This document shows, piece after piece, positions 6,871 to 16,840 of a stretch of DNA of 64,000 bases. The stretch's first letter is position 1, and each line of letters opens with the position of its first letter. Source of the stretch: an uncultured Alphaproteobacteria bacterium (GTDB taxonomy: Bacteria > Pseudomonadota > Alphaproteobacteria > UBA2966); contig OY282368.1 in NCBI GenBank assembly GCA_958295725.1, positions 2,750,001-2,814,000 of the forward strand, written 5' to 3'. The notes beneath the pieces were generated by a model that saw only the letters and a list, made by a program, of their open reading frames with translations, ran no database searches and was not told the origin of the DNA. The position numbers and the translations under genes were made by a program.

Positions 6871-9651
6871 CCGCCGGAACGGCGCCCCCGCGGCCTGTTC
6901 GCCCCGTCGGAGAAACGTCCGCGCGGTCTTGACCGCTTCCGCCAGCGCCACGCGCTCCACCTCGACGTCGCCCGGAAACGCATCGAGAAGGCGAGAGGGA
7001 GTAGACCGGTCGAGCAGGACGAACACGCCGCGGTCCGTGGCGCGCCGGATCAGCCGGCCATAGGCCTGTTTCAATCGCAGGCGCGCGATCATGTCGTCGT
7101 AGCGACTCCCGCCGAAGATCGAACGGCGGGCCTTGTGGAGGATGTCCGGGCGCGGCCAGGGAACGCGGTCGAAAACGATGAGCCGCAGGCTGTCTCCCGG
7201 CACGTCCACGCCGTCGCGCACCGCGTCGGTTCCGAGCAGGCACGAATCGGTCTCGGCCCGGAAGATGTCGACCAGCGTCGACGTGTCGATCGCGTCGACG
7301 TGCTGGGCGTACAACGGCAGGCCCGCTTTCTCGAGCGCCTCGGCGATCCTGCCGTGGACGCGGCGAAGCCGGGCGATCGCCGTGAACAGGCCGAGCGCGC
7401 CGCCGCCGGCCGCCAGGAACAGCTCGCGATAGGCGGCCGCGACCCGATCTGGATCTTCCCGCCGCGCGTCGGAAACGACCAGCACCCGCGTTTGCCGACG
7501 ATAATCGAACGGCGACGACACGCCGCCGCGGCGCGCCGGAAGGGCGAGGTGCTGGGCGCCCGTCCGGATCTCCGCCGCCATCCAGCTCTCGTCGTCGTCG
7601 ACGCTCCGGTCCCGCAGGCTGGCCGACGTGATGACGGCGCCATGAGCGCGGCTCAACACCGCCTCGGCGAAGGGCACGGTGGGGTCCAGCCAGTGTCGGC
7701 GCATACCTATGTCGGTCATCCTGCCGTCGGTTCGACCGACTTCGAACCAGTCGACGAAGGCCTCGGGCGGGGTTCCGCCGATATCGTTCAGCATGGCCGC
7801 CCACGTCCGCACCGTGTCGGTCCGTCTGTTCAGACCGTTGCGGGCGGCCTCGATACGGACGCGCAGGGACGGGGCCAGTTCGCCGGCCTCGGCATCGAGA
7901 CGCTCGGCCAGAAAACGGCCGAGCGCCGTCAACGGTCCGACGAGCGCCCGCAGGGTCGTGGCCGCGTTCCCCGCCGCCTCGGTCAGCGCTTCCGTGGGAT
8001 GGGACGTGTCCGATTCGAGGCTGTATCCGAAGTCGGCCGTCGTCTGGCGCGCCTCTACGTGTCCGCGCACGGCGGCGAGGAACGCCTCCAGAGGTCCGCG
8101 AGGCCCGTCCTGCCCGACCCGATCGAGCCATCCGGTATCCGGCAACGCGGCCGCGGCGCGCACGGCCGCCGACAGGGTCTCCTGGCCCGATCCGTGCTCC
8201 GCGACCAGATCGACCACGCGGCGCTCGAGGCCTCGGGCGCGGCGGCGGCGACCTTCGGCGCCTCGAATCCAGCGCCTCAATTCCGCCGTCTCCCATCCGC
8301 TCAAATGGGCGGAGAAGGCGTTGTCCGCCGCGTCGAACAGGTGATGTCCCTCGTCGAACACGTAGCGAGCGGGACCTTCGCGGTCGTCCCCCGCCATCGC
8401 CGCCTGGACCATCACCAGGGCGTGATTGGCGATCACGAGGTCCGCGTACCGCGACTTCCGCTGCGCCACCTCGATGAAGCAGCGGCGGTAGTGGGGGCAC
8501 GCGGAATAAACGCATTCGCCCCGTCGGTCGGTCAGTCCGGTCATGCGCCCGGAGCCCGGCAGATGAGCCAGCCAGGCGGGGAAATCGCCTCCCGCCATGT
8601 CGCCGTCGCGCGTGGCCAGGGCCCAGCGCGCCATCAGGCCGAGGGCGATGCCGCCGTCCCCGAGGGTCGCGCGGCTCGCGTCCTCCTCGAAATTGAGAAG
8701 GCAGAGGTAGTTCTCCCGTCCCTTGCGGACGACCGCCTTCGCTCTCTTCACCGCGCGATCCGGGAACAGCCGGTCCAGCTCCCGGTCGATCTGGCGTTGA
8801 AGGTTCTTGGTGTACGTCGAAAGCCAGACCGTGCCGTCGTTGCGGCGCGCCCACACGCCCGCCGGCGATATGTACCCGAGGGTCTTGCCGACTCCGGTCC
8901 CCGCCTCGGCGAGCACGATATTGGGTTCTCCGGCCGCCTCGGGCGGCGCGAAAGCCGGCGCGAGCGACCGCGTGTAGAGCCGCTGTTGCGGACGCGCCTC
9001 GGCGCCGTCTCCCAGGAGGCGTTCGAGCTCGCTCTCCGCCTCGTCGGCCGAGACGGGATCGTGCCCGGGCGGGGGCGGGGGCGCGCGCTCGTCCCACTCC
9101 GGCAGTCGTTCCCAGATCGCGAGACCCTCGCGTATGGCGTTCGGGCCGGTATCGGCCTCGTCGACGCCCAGGGCCCGCAGCACGTAAGGCGCCCAGCTCC
9201 AGCCCGCGGCCGCGAGACCGCGGGCGGACGAAACCAGCCAGGCGTCGTTTCGCCCGTTCGCGAGCTCGGCCAGGAGGCCGCGCACCGCTCGCAGCAGCGC
9301 CACGGCCGCGTCCTCCAGCGCGCCAGGCGCGGGGAGACCCAGGGCCCGCGCGATACCGGCCGGCGTGGGCAGGCAGAACCGGGCGGGGCGGACGAACGCG
9401 AACAACTCCAGCACGTCCAGGGCTTCGAGGCGCCGGACGGAGAGGCGGCGCGCGACGCCCGGCCGGTAACAGACGATGGCGGGTTCTTCGGCGATCCGCC
9501 GCGCGGCGTCCTCGATGCCGAGTTCCGCGATCTCGCCGTCGGGAGTCAGCCGGACCGCGCGACTCTGGCCCACGACGACGACAGGCGACCGTGGAACGGT
9601 ATTCGGATCGTTGGCGATGGACGGGCGAGAGTTGTCGGCCTCGGGCGCCAT
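6835..9651 (-). CDS. DinG-family ATP-dependent DNA helicase
   Basis: A 938-residue XPD/DinG-like superfamily 2 helicase. The Walker A motif EAGTGVGKTLGY is at about residues 249-260 and the DEGHH box is near residue 430. Cysteines in ENYLCLLNF, ECVYSACPHYRRCF and nearby resemble the ligands of the family's 4Fe-4S cluster. The C-terminal motor contains ITSASL and QAYGRLIRR. DinG enzymes unwind D-loops, R-loops and quadruplexes 5' to 3'. The ATG at 9651 was taken as start. The final residues, DPHDPHTVGA, are encoded by a dispersed repeat, an unusual C-terminus. Confidence 0.88.
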   Translation of the reverse strand: MAPEADNSRPSIANDPNTVPRSPVVVVGQSRAVRLTPDGEIAELGIEDAARRIAEEPAIVCYRPGVARRLSVRRLEALDVLELFAFVRPARFCLPTPAGIARALGLPAPGALEDAAVALLRAVRGLLAELANGRNDAWLVSSARGLAAAGWSWAPYVLRALGVDEADTGPNAIREGLAIWERLPEWDERAPPPPPGHDPVSADEAESELERLLGDGAEARPQQRLYTRSLAPAFAPPEAAGEPNIVLAEAGTGVGKTLGYISPAGVWARRNDGTVWLSTYTKNLQRQIDRELDRLFPDRAVKRAKAVVRKGRENYLCLLNFEEDASRATLGDGGIALGLMARWALATRDGDMAGGDFPAWLAHLPGSGRMTGLTDRRGECVYSACPHYRRCFIEVAQRKSRYADLVIANHALVMVQAAMAGDDREGPARYVFDEGHHLFDAADNAFSAHLSGWETAELRRWIRGAEGRRRRARGLERRVVDLVAEHGSGQETLSAAVRAAAALPDTGWLDRVGQDGPRGPLEAFLAAVRGHVEARQTTADFGYSLESDTSHPTEALTEAAGNAATTLRALVGPLTALGRFLAERLDAEAGELAPSLRVRIEAARNGLNRRTDTVRTWAAMLNDIGGTPPEAFVDWFEVGRTDGRMTDIGMRRHWLDPTVPFAEAVLSRAHGAVITSASLRDRSVDDDESWMAAEIRTGAQHLALPARRGGVSSPFDYRRQTRVLVVSDARREDPDRVAAAYRELFLAAGGGALGLFTAIARLRRVHGRIAEALEKAGLPLYAQHVDAIDTSTLVDIFRAETDSCLLGTDAVRDGVDVPGDSLRLIVFDRVPWPRPDILHKARRSIFGGSRYDDMIARLRLKQAYGRLIRRATDRGVFVLLDRSTPSRLLDAFPGDVEVERVALAEAVKTARTFLRRGEQAAGAPFRRGDPHDPHTVGA

Positions 9652-9836
9652 GACGCCAGTATATGCGCCGGCCCACCGGGCCGCCACGCGGCGCGCCCCG
9701 TGCGTTATGGTATTCATACGCCAAGCTGGCGGTCCGGCCTCACGCGGCCGCGGGCCGAGGATCGGGAGCCACGTCATGATGTTCGCCGATGGACAAGGGA
9801 ACGGCCGATGACGCGCGTCGGCGAAGGCGCGATCGC

Positions 9837-10628
9837 ATGAGTTCGCCGGTCGGCAGTCGGGAGATCGCCGGGTTCGAGCGCGACGGCGCGGTGCTCCTGC
9901 GCGGCGCGATCGACGACGAGTGGCAAGAGATCCTGCGGCGGGCGGCGGCGCGGGAGCTCGAACGCCCCGAGGCGTTCTTCCGGCGGCGCCTGCTGTGGCG
10001 CTCGGACCCGGACTTCGCCCGCTTCTGCCGTTTCTCGCCGGCGCCGCGCATGGCGGCGGCGCTGCTGCGTGCGCGCAAGATCAACCTGTTCATGGACCAG
10101 TTGTTCGCCAAGGCGCCCGGCGCGGCGAGCCGCACCGGCTGGCACAACGACCTGCCCTACTGGCCGCTGCGGGGCTGGCAGGTGGCGACGATCTGGGTCG
10201 CGCTCGACCCGATCACCGTCGACAACGGCGCGCTGGAGGTGGTTCGGGGATCGCACGCGTGGAATCGCCGTTACCAGCCGTTCGAGCCCGACTTCGGCGG
10301 CAGCGCCGCCACGGCCAAGGCGGCGGCCGGAGAGACCTACGACCCGCTTCCCGATATCGAGGCCGAGCGTGGCCGCTACGACATCGCCGCCTGGGACATG
10401 CGGCCCGGCGACGCGCTCGCCTTCCACGCCCTGACCCTGCACGGCGCCGCCGGCAACACGACGGCCGGGCAGTGGCGGCGCGCCTACGCCGTGCGCTACG
10501 CCGGCGACGACGTCCGGTACCACGAGCCGGCCACCAACGAATGGCTGTACAACCCGGCGCTGAAACCCGGCGACCCGCTCGACAGCGACCTGTATCCGGT
10601 GGTCTACGCCCCCGGCTCCGCACCGTGA
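9837..10628 (+). CDS. Phytanoyl-CoA dioxygenase (PhyH) family protein
   Basis: A 263-residue Fe(II)/2-oxoglutarate-dependent oxygenase. The HxD pair of the iron site is in [11 protein letters not shown] and the distal histidine in [13 protein letters not shown] following arginine ([10 protein letters not shown]) would bind 2-oxoglutarate. Substrates in this family range from phytanoyl-CoA to ectoine and secondary metabolites, so no specific reaction is assigned. The ATG at 9837 has a purine-rich site about ten bases upstream; an ATG at 9789 would add 16 arginine-rich residues of doubtful value. Confidence 0.85.
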   Translation: MSSPVGSREIAGFERDGAVLLRGAIDDEWQEILRRAAARELERPEAFFRRRLLWRSDPDFARFCRFSPAPRMAAALLRARKINLFMDQLFAKAPGAASRTGWHNDLPYWPLRGWQVATIWVALDPITVDNGALEVVRGSHAWNRRYQPFEPDFGGSAATAKAAAGETYDPLPDIEAERGRYDIAAWDMRPGDALAFHALTLHGAAGNTTAGQWRRAYAVRYAGDDVRYHEPATNEWLYNPALKPGDPLDSDLYPVVYAPGSAP

Positions 10629-10675
10629 CGGACGCGGGCGCGGGGCCGGGCAGTGCAACTCACGGGAGGCGCGGG

Positions 10676-10819
10676 ATGCGGGATCGTTACGTCGGCGATG
10701 TAGAGGATTTCGTCAAGTACGGATTGCTGCGGGCGACAGGCGAGGGGAAACGCCTGGGCGTCGCGTGGCACCCGTGCGCCGACGAACGCTGGGGCCCTCA
10801 CGGCGAGATCGAGAGATGA
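10676..10819 (+). pseudogene. Truncated conserved hypothetical protein joined to the lysS start
   Basis: A 47-residue reading frame begins [20 protein letters not shown], a start shared by a conserved family of about 200-250 residues that I know only as hypothetical. The similarity fades after about residue 33 and the frame ends with a TGA overlapping the lysyl-tRNA synthetase start as ATGA. A good Shine-Dalgarno (GGGAGG) precedes it. It is probably the 5' remnant of a deleted gene whose expression signals now drive, and are translationally coupled to, the synthetase. Confidence 0.6.
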
Positions 10820-12495
10820 AGTTTTCCGGCCTTCATCCGGCGCATGGACGCAGCAAGAAGACTCAGGTCCACGCCGCGCTCGGCCGGCTGTCCGGGCGCC
10901 ATCCGGCGCTCAAGAGCAAGGCGTGGCCGTTCGAGGAGGCGGGCAAGCTCCTCGAGCGCCTCGAGTCGCGTTCCAACCCCAAGGGCCACGTCCTGTTCGA
11001 GACCGGCTACGGCCCGTCGGGGCTGCCCCACATCGGCACCTTCGGCGAGGTCGCGCGGACGACGATGGTGCGGAACGCGTTCTCGCTGGTCGGATTCGGC
11101 GTCCCGTCCCGTCTGGTCGCGTTCTCCGACGACATGGACGGCCTGCGGAAGGCGCCGGACAACGTTCCGAACCGGGACATGATGGCCGAACACCTGGGGA
11201 AGCCGCTCACCGGCGTGCCGGACCCGTTCGGTACGCACGAGAGTTTCGGCCACCACAACAACGCGCGCCTGCGGGCATTTCTCGACGACTTCGGGTTCGA
11301 TCACGAGTTCGTTTCGGCGACCGAATGCTACCGTTCCGGCCGGTTCGACGAGATGCTGATCCGCGTCCTCGAGCGCTACGACGAGATCATGGGCGTCGTC
11401 CTGCCCGCGCTCGGGCCCGAACGCCGCGCGACGTACAGTCCCTTCCTGCCGGTGTGTCCGGACACCGGCCGGGTGTTGCAGGCGCCGATCGAACATCGCG
11501 ATGCCGACGCGGGGACGGTGGCGTACCGGGACGAGGCGGGGCGCCTCGTCGAGGTTCCCGTGACGGGCGGCCATTGCAAGCTCCAGTGGCGGGTGGACTG
11601 GGCGATGCGCTGGGCGGCGCTCGACGTCGACTACGAGATGTCGGGCAAGGACCTGATCGATTCGGTCAAGCTGTCGAGCCGGATCTGCCGGATCCTCGGG
11701 GGGACGCCGCCGGAAGGCTTCACCTACGAGCTCTTTCTCGACGAGAACGCCGAGAAGATCTCGAAGTCGCGGGGAAACGGACTCGCCATCGAGGAATGGC
11801 TCCACTACGCGACGCCCGAGAGCCTCTCGCTCTACATGTATCGGTCGCCTCGCAAGGCGAAGCGCCTGTACTTCGACGTGATTCCCAGGGCCGTCGACGA
11901 CTATCTCGACCAGCTGCGGAAATTCCCGGATCAAACCGAAGAGGACCGGTACGTCAATCCGGTATGGCATATCCACAACGGCCTGCCGCCGGAAGAGACC
12001 GTTCCCGTCTCCTTCGCGATGCTTCTCAACCTGGCGAGCGCGTGCAACGCCGCGGACAAGTCGGTGTTGTGGGGCTTCATCGGCAACTACGCCGGGGACG
12101 CAAGCCCGGAAACGCACCCGATCCTCGATTCGCTCGTCGGATTCGCCCTCGCCTACCACGAGGGGTTCGTGAAACCGACCCAACGCCAGCGCCCGCCCGA
12201 CGACCGGGAGCGGGCGGCTCTGGAAGACCTCTCGGCATCGTTGGCGGCGTTGGCGGACGACACCGACCCGGAAGCCATTCAGCACGAGGTGTACGAAGTC
12301 GGCAAGCGCCACGGATTCGAGAACCTTCGGGACTGGTTCCGGGCGCTCTACGAGATTCTGTTCGGCCAGTCCCAGGGTCCGCGCATGGGATCGTTCATCG
12401 CGCTCTACGGCATCGACGAGACGGTCGCTCTCGTGCGCCGCGCCCTGGCGGGCGAGGATCTCCCGGAGTCCGTCGGCGGCGCGGACGCCGGGTGA
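10816..12495 (+). CDS. lysS: Lysyl-tRNA synthetase, class I
   Basis: A 559-residue class I (archaeal-type) lysyl-tRNA synthetase, the form used by many alphaproteobacteria instead of the class II enzyme. It charges tRNA-Lys with lysine in the cytoplasm. The HIGH-type signature [13 protein letters not shown] is at about residues 64-76 and the KMSKS-type motif KISKSRGN is near 314. The C-terminal half is the helical anticodon-binding domain. The start at 10816 overlaps the truncated upstream frame by 4 bp; no better start is available within the family alignment as I know it. Confidence 0.95.
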   Translation: MKFSGLHPAHGRSKKTQVHAALGRLSGRHPALKSKAWPFEEAGKLLERLESRSNPKGHVLFETGYGPSGLPHIGTFGEVARTTMVRNAFSLVGFGVPSRLVAFSDDMDGLRKAPDNVPNRDMMAEHLGKPLTGVPDPFGTHESFGHHNNARLRAFLDDFGFDHEFVSATECYRSGRFDEMLIRVLERYDEIMGVVLPALGPERRATYSPFLPVCPDTGRVLQAPIEHRDADAGTVAYRDEAGRLVEVPVTGGHCKLQWRVDWAMRWAALDVDYEMSGKDLIDSVKLSSRICRILGGTPPEGFTYELFLDENAEKISKSRGNGLAIEEWLHYATPESLSLYMYRSPRKAKRLYFDVIPRAVDDYLDQLRKFPDQTEEDRYVNPVWHIHNGLPPEETVPVSFAMLLNLASACNAADKSVLWGFIGNYAGDASPETHPILDSLVGFALAYHEGFVKPTQRQRPPDDRERAALEDLSASLAALADDTDPEAIQHEVYEVGKRHGFENLRDWFRALYEILFGQSQGPRMGSFIALYGIDETVALVRRALAGEDLPESVGGADAG

Positions 12496-12517
12496 GGCCG
12501 AGGCCGGGCGGGCCGGT

Positions 12518-13363
12518 TCAGAGCACGCTGGCGGACTTCGCGAACTCGAAATAAAGGTCGTGGGCCCTGGTCGCGACGGGGCCGGGCTGAAGGTCGCGGT
12601 CCTCCACCCGCGTGACCGGCATGACCTTGCCGTAGTTGCCCGTGCTGAACACCTCGTCGGCGGTCATCACGTCGTCCCAGGTCATCGTGCGTTCCTCGAC
12701 CCGCACGCCATCGTCGGCGAGGAGATCCATCACGCGCTTTCGCGTCACCCCGGCGAGAAAGGTGCCGTTGTCGACGGGCGTCGAGGCCACGCCGTCCTTC
12801 GCGATCCAGATGTTCGCCGTGGCGAGCTCGGCGACGTTGTTGCTCGGGTCCCGGATGATGGCGTTGTCGAACCCGCGCTCTTCCGCCTCGCGCAACGCCC
12901 GCTGCGAGTTGGGGTAGAGGCACGACGCCTTGGCGTCCGTGGGCGCCATGTCGGTGGCGGGGCGTCTGTAGCTCGACAGACAGGCACTGAAGCCCGTGAA
13001 GCCCGGCAGCGGACTGTCGTAGACGGCGAGAACGAACTCCGTGCTGTCGGGTTCCGGAAGAACGAACCCCTCCGTCGCGTAGAACATGGGCCGGATGTAC
13101 AGCTCCGAGTCCCTCGGGTGCTTGCGCACCGCCTCCCGGCACAGTTCCGCGACCTCGTCGGCGTTCAACGTCGGCTTCAGGCCCATGGCGACGGCCGAAT
13201 TGACGAGGCGGACGCAATGGGGTTCGAGGTCGGGCACCAGACCCCGGAACGCCCGGGCGCCGTCGAACGCGACCGTCGACATCCAGAAGGCGTGATCCAT
13301 GGGACCCGTGAGCTTGGGATTCTCGTCCGTCCACTCGCCGTTCGCGTAGAAGATACCGGTCAT
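12518..13363 (-). CDS. Branched-chain amino acid aminotransferase-like, class IV PLP enzyme
   Basis: A 281-residue class IV aminotransferase. Lys145 in DAKASCLYPN is the expected Schiff-base lysine for PLP, and NVAELATANIW holds the conserved Glu at about 179. Family members transfer the amino group of Val, Leu and Ile to 2-oxoglutarate, but D-amino acid and other aminotransferases share the fold. A second class IV aminotransferase is encoded at 43.1 kb, so the two may differ in substrate. It is convergent with the synthetase gene, with 22 bp between the 3' ends. Confidence 0.85.
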   Translation of the reverse strand: MTGIFYANGEWTDENPKLTGPMDHAFWMSTVAFDGARAFRGLVPDLEPHCVRLVNSAVAMGLKPTLNADEVAELCREAVRKHPRDSELYIRPMFYATEGFVLPEPDSTEFVLAVYDSPLPGFTGFSACLSSYRRPATDMAPTDAKASCLYPNSQRALREAEERGFDNAIIRDPSNNVAELATANIWIAKDGVASTPVDNGTFLAGVTRKRVMDLLADDGVRVEERTMTWDDVMTADEVFSTGNYGKVMPVTRVEDRDLQPGPVATRAHDLYFEFAKSASVL

Positions 13364-13539
13364 GACTCTTTCGCCCGTCGGGAGTGGCGTGGAAGCGATC
13401 GACAACGGACCGCGACCGCAGCATATCCCCGAATCGGCGATTGTCCAGAAGGCGCCCGCCTCTCCGCGGCCGGTTCGCGGCGACCGTCTCGCGATGAAGG
13501 GGCGCCGCTTCCGGGCGACGGCGTGAATCGACCGCCCCG

Positions 13540-14631
13540 ATGTCCGGCACATGCGGTACAGTGACCCGGCCCGTGGTTGCGCTCTTCGACATCGCCGCGC
13601 CGTTCCTGCGCCGTCTCGATCCCGAGGCCGCGCATCGTCTCGCCGTCGCGAGCCTGCGCGCGCTGCCCGCGCGGCGGGCGAAGGCCGTCGATCCGCCGTC
13701 CCTCGAAACACGCGTCCTGGGCCGGAACTTTCCCAACCCCGTGGGTCTGGCGGCCGGGTTCGACAAGCACGCGGAAACGCCCGACGCGATGCTGGCGCTG
13801 GGTTTCGGTTTCGTCGAGGTCGGCAGCGTGACGCCGCGACCGCAACCCGGAAACCCCCGCCCCCGCGTGTTCCGTCTGGAGGAGGACCGCGCGATCATCA
13901 ACCGGTACGGATTCAATAGCGAAGGCCTGGACGCCGTCGCTGGCCGGCTGCGGGCGCGCGCCGGCCGATCCGGAATCGTCGGCGTCAACGTCGGCGCGAA
14001 CGGGGAGAGCGACGATCCGGCCGCCGATTACGTCAGGGGTGTCGAGGAACTGGAGGGGCTCGCCGCCTACTTCGTCGTCAACGTGTCGTCCCCCAACACG
14101 CCGGGGCTGCGGTCGTTGCAGGCGCGCGACGCCCTCGATGCCTTGCTCGAACGCGTTCCGCGAGCCCGCGACGACGGCCGTCGGCGGACTCCGCTGCTCG
14201 TGAAGATCTCGCCGGACCTGTCGGACGGGGAATGCGGCGAGATCGCGGACGTCGCTCTCTCCCGCGGGGTGGATGGCTTGATCGTCGGCAACACGACGAC
14301 CGACCGACCGCCCTTGCGGAGCGCCCATCGGGAAGAAGCCGGCGGTCTCAGCGGCGTACCCCTTTTCGAGCCGTCGACGCGCCTCCTGTCCAGGATGTAT
14401 CGGCTGACGGAGGGACGGCTCGTGCTCGTCGGCGCGGGGGGCATCGCGTCCGGAAGGGACGCCTACGACAAGATCAAGGCCGGCGCGAGCCTGGTGCAGC
14501 TCTATACGGCGCTGGTGTTCGAAGGTCCTGGATTGATCGCCAGGATAAAGCGCGAGCTGGCGGAGCTCCTGGCCGCCGACGGCTACGACAATCTCTCGCG
14601 GGCGGTTGGCGTCGCCGCCGGAAATCGCTAG
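13540..14631 (+). CDS. pyrD: Dihydroorotate dehydrogenase (quinone), class 2
   Basis: A 363-residue membrane-associated class 2 enzyme that oxidises dihydroorotate to orotate and passes electrons to ubiquinone in pyrimidine synthesis. The FMN-site segment GLAAGFDKHAE, the signature NVSSPNTPGLRSLQ with the catalytic serine, and the phosphate-binding VGAGGIASG are all present. The N-terminal helix that contacts the membrane begins at VALFDIAAPFLRRLDPEAAH. A GTG at 13573 is therefore a plausible alternative start. A HAD gene follows 41 bp downstream. Confidence 0.93.
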   Translation: MSGTCGTVTRPVVALFDIAAPFLRRLDPEAAHRLAVASLRALPARRAKAVDPPSLETRVLGRNFPNPVGLAAGFDKHAETPDAMLALGFGFVEVGSVTPRPQPGNPRPRVFRLEEDRAIINRYGFNSEGLDAVAGRLRARAGRSGIVGVNVGANGESDDPAADYVRGVEELEGLAAYFVVNVSSPNTPGLRSLQARDALDALLERVPRARDDGRRRTPLLVKISPDLSDGECGEIADVALSRGVDGLIVGNTTTDRPPLRSAHREEAGGLSGVPLFEPSTRLLSRMYRLTEGRLVLVGAGGIASGRDAYDKIKAGASLVQLYTALVFEGPGLIARIKRELAELLAADGYDNLSRAVGVAAGNR

Positions 14632-14672
14632 AACGTGCGCGGGTCGAGCGTGTCGACAGTCACGGAGCGCCG

Positions 14673-15545
14673 ATGACGGTTCCCATCTTCGAAGGTGTGT
14701 CTTCCTTCGCGTCGCGGTACGACGCGATGATTCTCGACCTGTGGGGTCTCATCCACGACGGCGTGGCGCCCTATCCGGGCGTTCCGGACTGCCTGGATCG
14801 TCTTCGCGACGGCGGAACGCGCGTTCTCCTGTTGTCCAACGCGCCCCGGCCCAGCGGCGACGTCGTCGGGCGGCTCCGGGAAATGGGGATTCGGGACGAC
14901 CGGTACGAACGCGTGATCACCTCGGGCGACATCACCCGCGACGCGTTGACGAGACGCGATGACGACTGGCACGCCGCCCTCGGGGAACGCTGCTGGCTGA
15001 TCGGGCCGGAGCGGGACTGGGGCTTGGTCGAGGGATTGGATCTCGCTCTGGTGGACGACATGGAGGGCGCGGACTTCATGCTCGCCACGGGGCTCTTCGA
15101 CGACGAGACCGAGGGGCTGGCGGATTACGCCGACCGATTGGAGGCGGCGTTGGCGCGGTCCCTTCCCATGGTGTGCGCCAATCCGGATCTCTCCGTCATG
15201 CGGGGCGACAGGACGGTGCCGTGCGCCGGCTCTCTCGCCCAGGCCTACGCGGAACGAGGGGGGGATGTGCGCTACCACGGCAAACCGCACATGCCGCCGT
15301 ACGAGTTCTGCTTCGAGGTGTTGAACGGGATTCCCAAGGATCGGATCCTGGCCGCCGGCGATTCGCTTCGCACCGATATCGCCGGAGCGAACGCCGCCGG
15401 ACTCGATGGCATATTCGTCATGGGTGGCCTCCACGTCGACGAGCTCGTGGGTGACGGACAGGGCGATCCTTGCGGGGCGCTGCAAAGAATGGTGGACGAG
15501 TCGGGACACCGGCCGATCGGAGCCGTCCGCCGTTTCAGCTGGTAG
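14673..15545 (+). CDS. HAD-superfamily hydrolase, class IIA (TIGR01459-like)
   Basis: A 290-residue phosphatase-like protein. The first HAD motif is in DAMILDLWGLIHDG, where the usual second Asp of DxD is replaced by a DLWG arrangement typical of this alphaproteobacterial subfamily. Motif II is LLLSNAPRP, motif III is HGKPHMPPY with its lysine, and motif IV is AAGDSLRTDIAGA. Class IIA members dephosphorylate sugar phosphates, glycerol phosphate or p-nitrophenyl phosphate; the physiological substrate is unknown. It lies 41 bp after pyrD on the same strand, so co-transcription is likely. Confidence 0.85.
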   Translation: MTVPIFEGVSSFASRYDAMILDLWGLIHDGVAPYPGVPDCLDRLRDGGTRVLLLSNAPRPSGDVVGRLREMGIRDDRYERVITSGDITRDALTRRDDDWHAALGERCWLIGPERDWGLVEGLDLALVDDMEGADFMLATGLFDDETEGLADYADRLEAALARSLPMVCANPDLSVMRGDRTVPCAGSLAQAYAERGGDVRYHGKPHMPPYEFCFEVLNGIPKDRILAAGDSLRTDIAGANAAGLDGIFVMGGLHVDELVGDGQGDPCGALQRMVDESGHRPIGAVRRFSW

Positions 15546-15633
15546 CGAAATCACGGGACGGGCCATCCCCCGTCCTTCGGTCGACCGTGGCCGACCCCCG
15601 GAGGGACGGGATCGGAGTTCCGGCGAACGAGGA

Positions 15634-16764
15634 TCAGGTTCGATGCTCGGCGGCCAGATACGCCTCGGACTGCATCTCCACGAGGCGGGAGGCCGCGCGC
15701 TGGAACTCGAAGGCGCCGTCGCCTTCGACGTACAGCCGGTCGGGCGTTCCCTCGGCGCTACAGATCAGATTGACTCCGTGATCGTAGAGCACGTCGATCA
15801 GGTTGACGAACCGTTTGGCTTCGTTCCGGTGCTGAGCCTTCATCACGGGAACGCCCGACAGGAACATCGTGTGGAACTGACGGGCTATCTCGATATAGTC
15901 CGCCGCTCCGAGGGGCTGGCGGCACAGATCGTCGAAAGCGAAGCGCGCGATGCCCGCCGCGGCCTCGGGAACGGCGATCGTCCGACCCTGTACCTCCAGG
16001 ATCTGCGGCGCCGTGGGCGCACCGTTCGCGAGGTTGGCGAATGCCTCGTCGAGCTTCGCATCCATGTCGCCGTCGTGTGGCGAAAAATAGACGGGCATGG
16101 TTTTCAATCGCGCCAGGCGATAGTCCTGGGCGCTGTCCAGGGCCAGTATCTCGACCCGGGATTTGAGCAGGTCGATGAAGGGCAGGAAGAGCTCGCGGTT
16201 CAGGCCCCCTCGATAGAGATCGTCCGGCGCGCGATTGGAGGTCGCGACGACCGTCACGCCGCGATCGAAGAGTCCGGAGAACAACCGGCCCAGGATCATC
16301 GCGTCGGCAGGGTCGTGAACCTGGAACTCGTCGAAACACAGGAGGATGGCCTCGGCCGCGATGTCGTCGGCGACCGGCGAGATCGGATCCGCCCCGGCTT
16401 TGCCCTCCCTGATCCGTTGGCGGTGGGCGTGGATGCGCGCGTGCGCGTCGAGCATGAACGCGTGGAAATGGACACGGCGCTTCCGCTCCACCGGCGCGCC
16501 GTCGAAGAACAGGTCCATGAGCGCGGACTTCCCGCGCCCCACGGCACCGAAGATGTAGAAGCCCTGCCGGACATCCTCCCGGCGGCGGAATCCCAGCCGT
16601 TCCGTCCAACTCCTCCACTTCGAGGGCGCATGGCGAGCCAGACGGTCGCTCAATGTCTGAAGCGTCCCGGCGGCCCGTTCCTGCGCCGGGTCGCGTCGCC
16701 ACGTCCCGTCGCCAACGAGCGTCCGGTAGGCCGGGAGGACGCCAGGCGGGGATCGATCGCGCAT
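15634..16764 (-). CDS. zapE: Cell division protein ZapE (AFG1-like ATPase)
   Basis: A 376-residue AAA-type ATPase of the AFG1/ZapE family. The Walker A motif GAVGRGKS is near residue 73, Walker B is LLCFDEFQVHDPADA, and sensor region VVATSNRAPDDLY follows. In gammaproteobacteria ZapE destabilises FtsZ rings; the mitochondrial homologue works on inner-membrane proteins. In alphaproteobacteria the gene commonly follows sdhB, as here, with 76 bp between. It is likely the last gene of the sdh operon. Confidence 0.93.
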   Translation of the reverse strand: MRDRSPPGVLPAYRTLVGDGTWRRDPAQERAAGTLQTLSDRLARHAPSKWRSWTERLGFRRREDVRQGFYIFGAVGRGKSALMDLFFDGAPVERKRRVHFHAFMLDAHARIHAHRQRIREGKAGADPISPVADDIAAEAILLCFDEFQVHDPADAMILGRLFSGLFDRGVTVVATSNRAPDDLYRGGLNRELFLPFIDLLKSRVEILALDSAQDYRLARLKTMPVYFSPHDGDMDAKLDEAFANLANGAPTAPQILEVQGRTIAVPEAAAGIARFAFDDLCRQPLGAADYIEIARQFHTMFLSGVPVMKAQHRNEAKRFVNLIDVLYDHGVNLICSAEGTPDRLYVEGDGAFEFQRAASRLVEMQSEAYLAAEHRT

Positions 16765-16840
16765 CGTCGTGGGGGGCTGGGTCCGCCGCCGCGAGCGACA
16801 AGGAGAACGCCGGAGCGGTCTCGGCCGAGCCGTGGGCGCT

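Noticed and set aside
6850-9840. 996-codon plus-strand frame over the helicase gene
   Set aside because: It is antisense to a gene with Walker A, DEAH-type and Fe-S motifs and has no motifs of its own.
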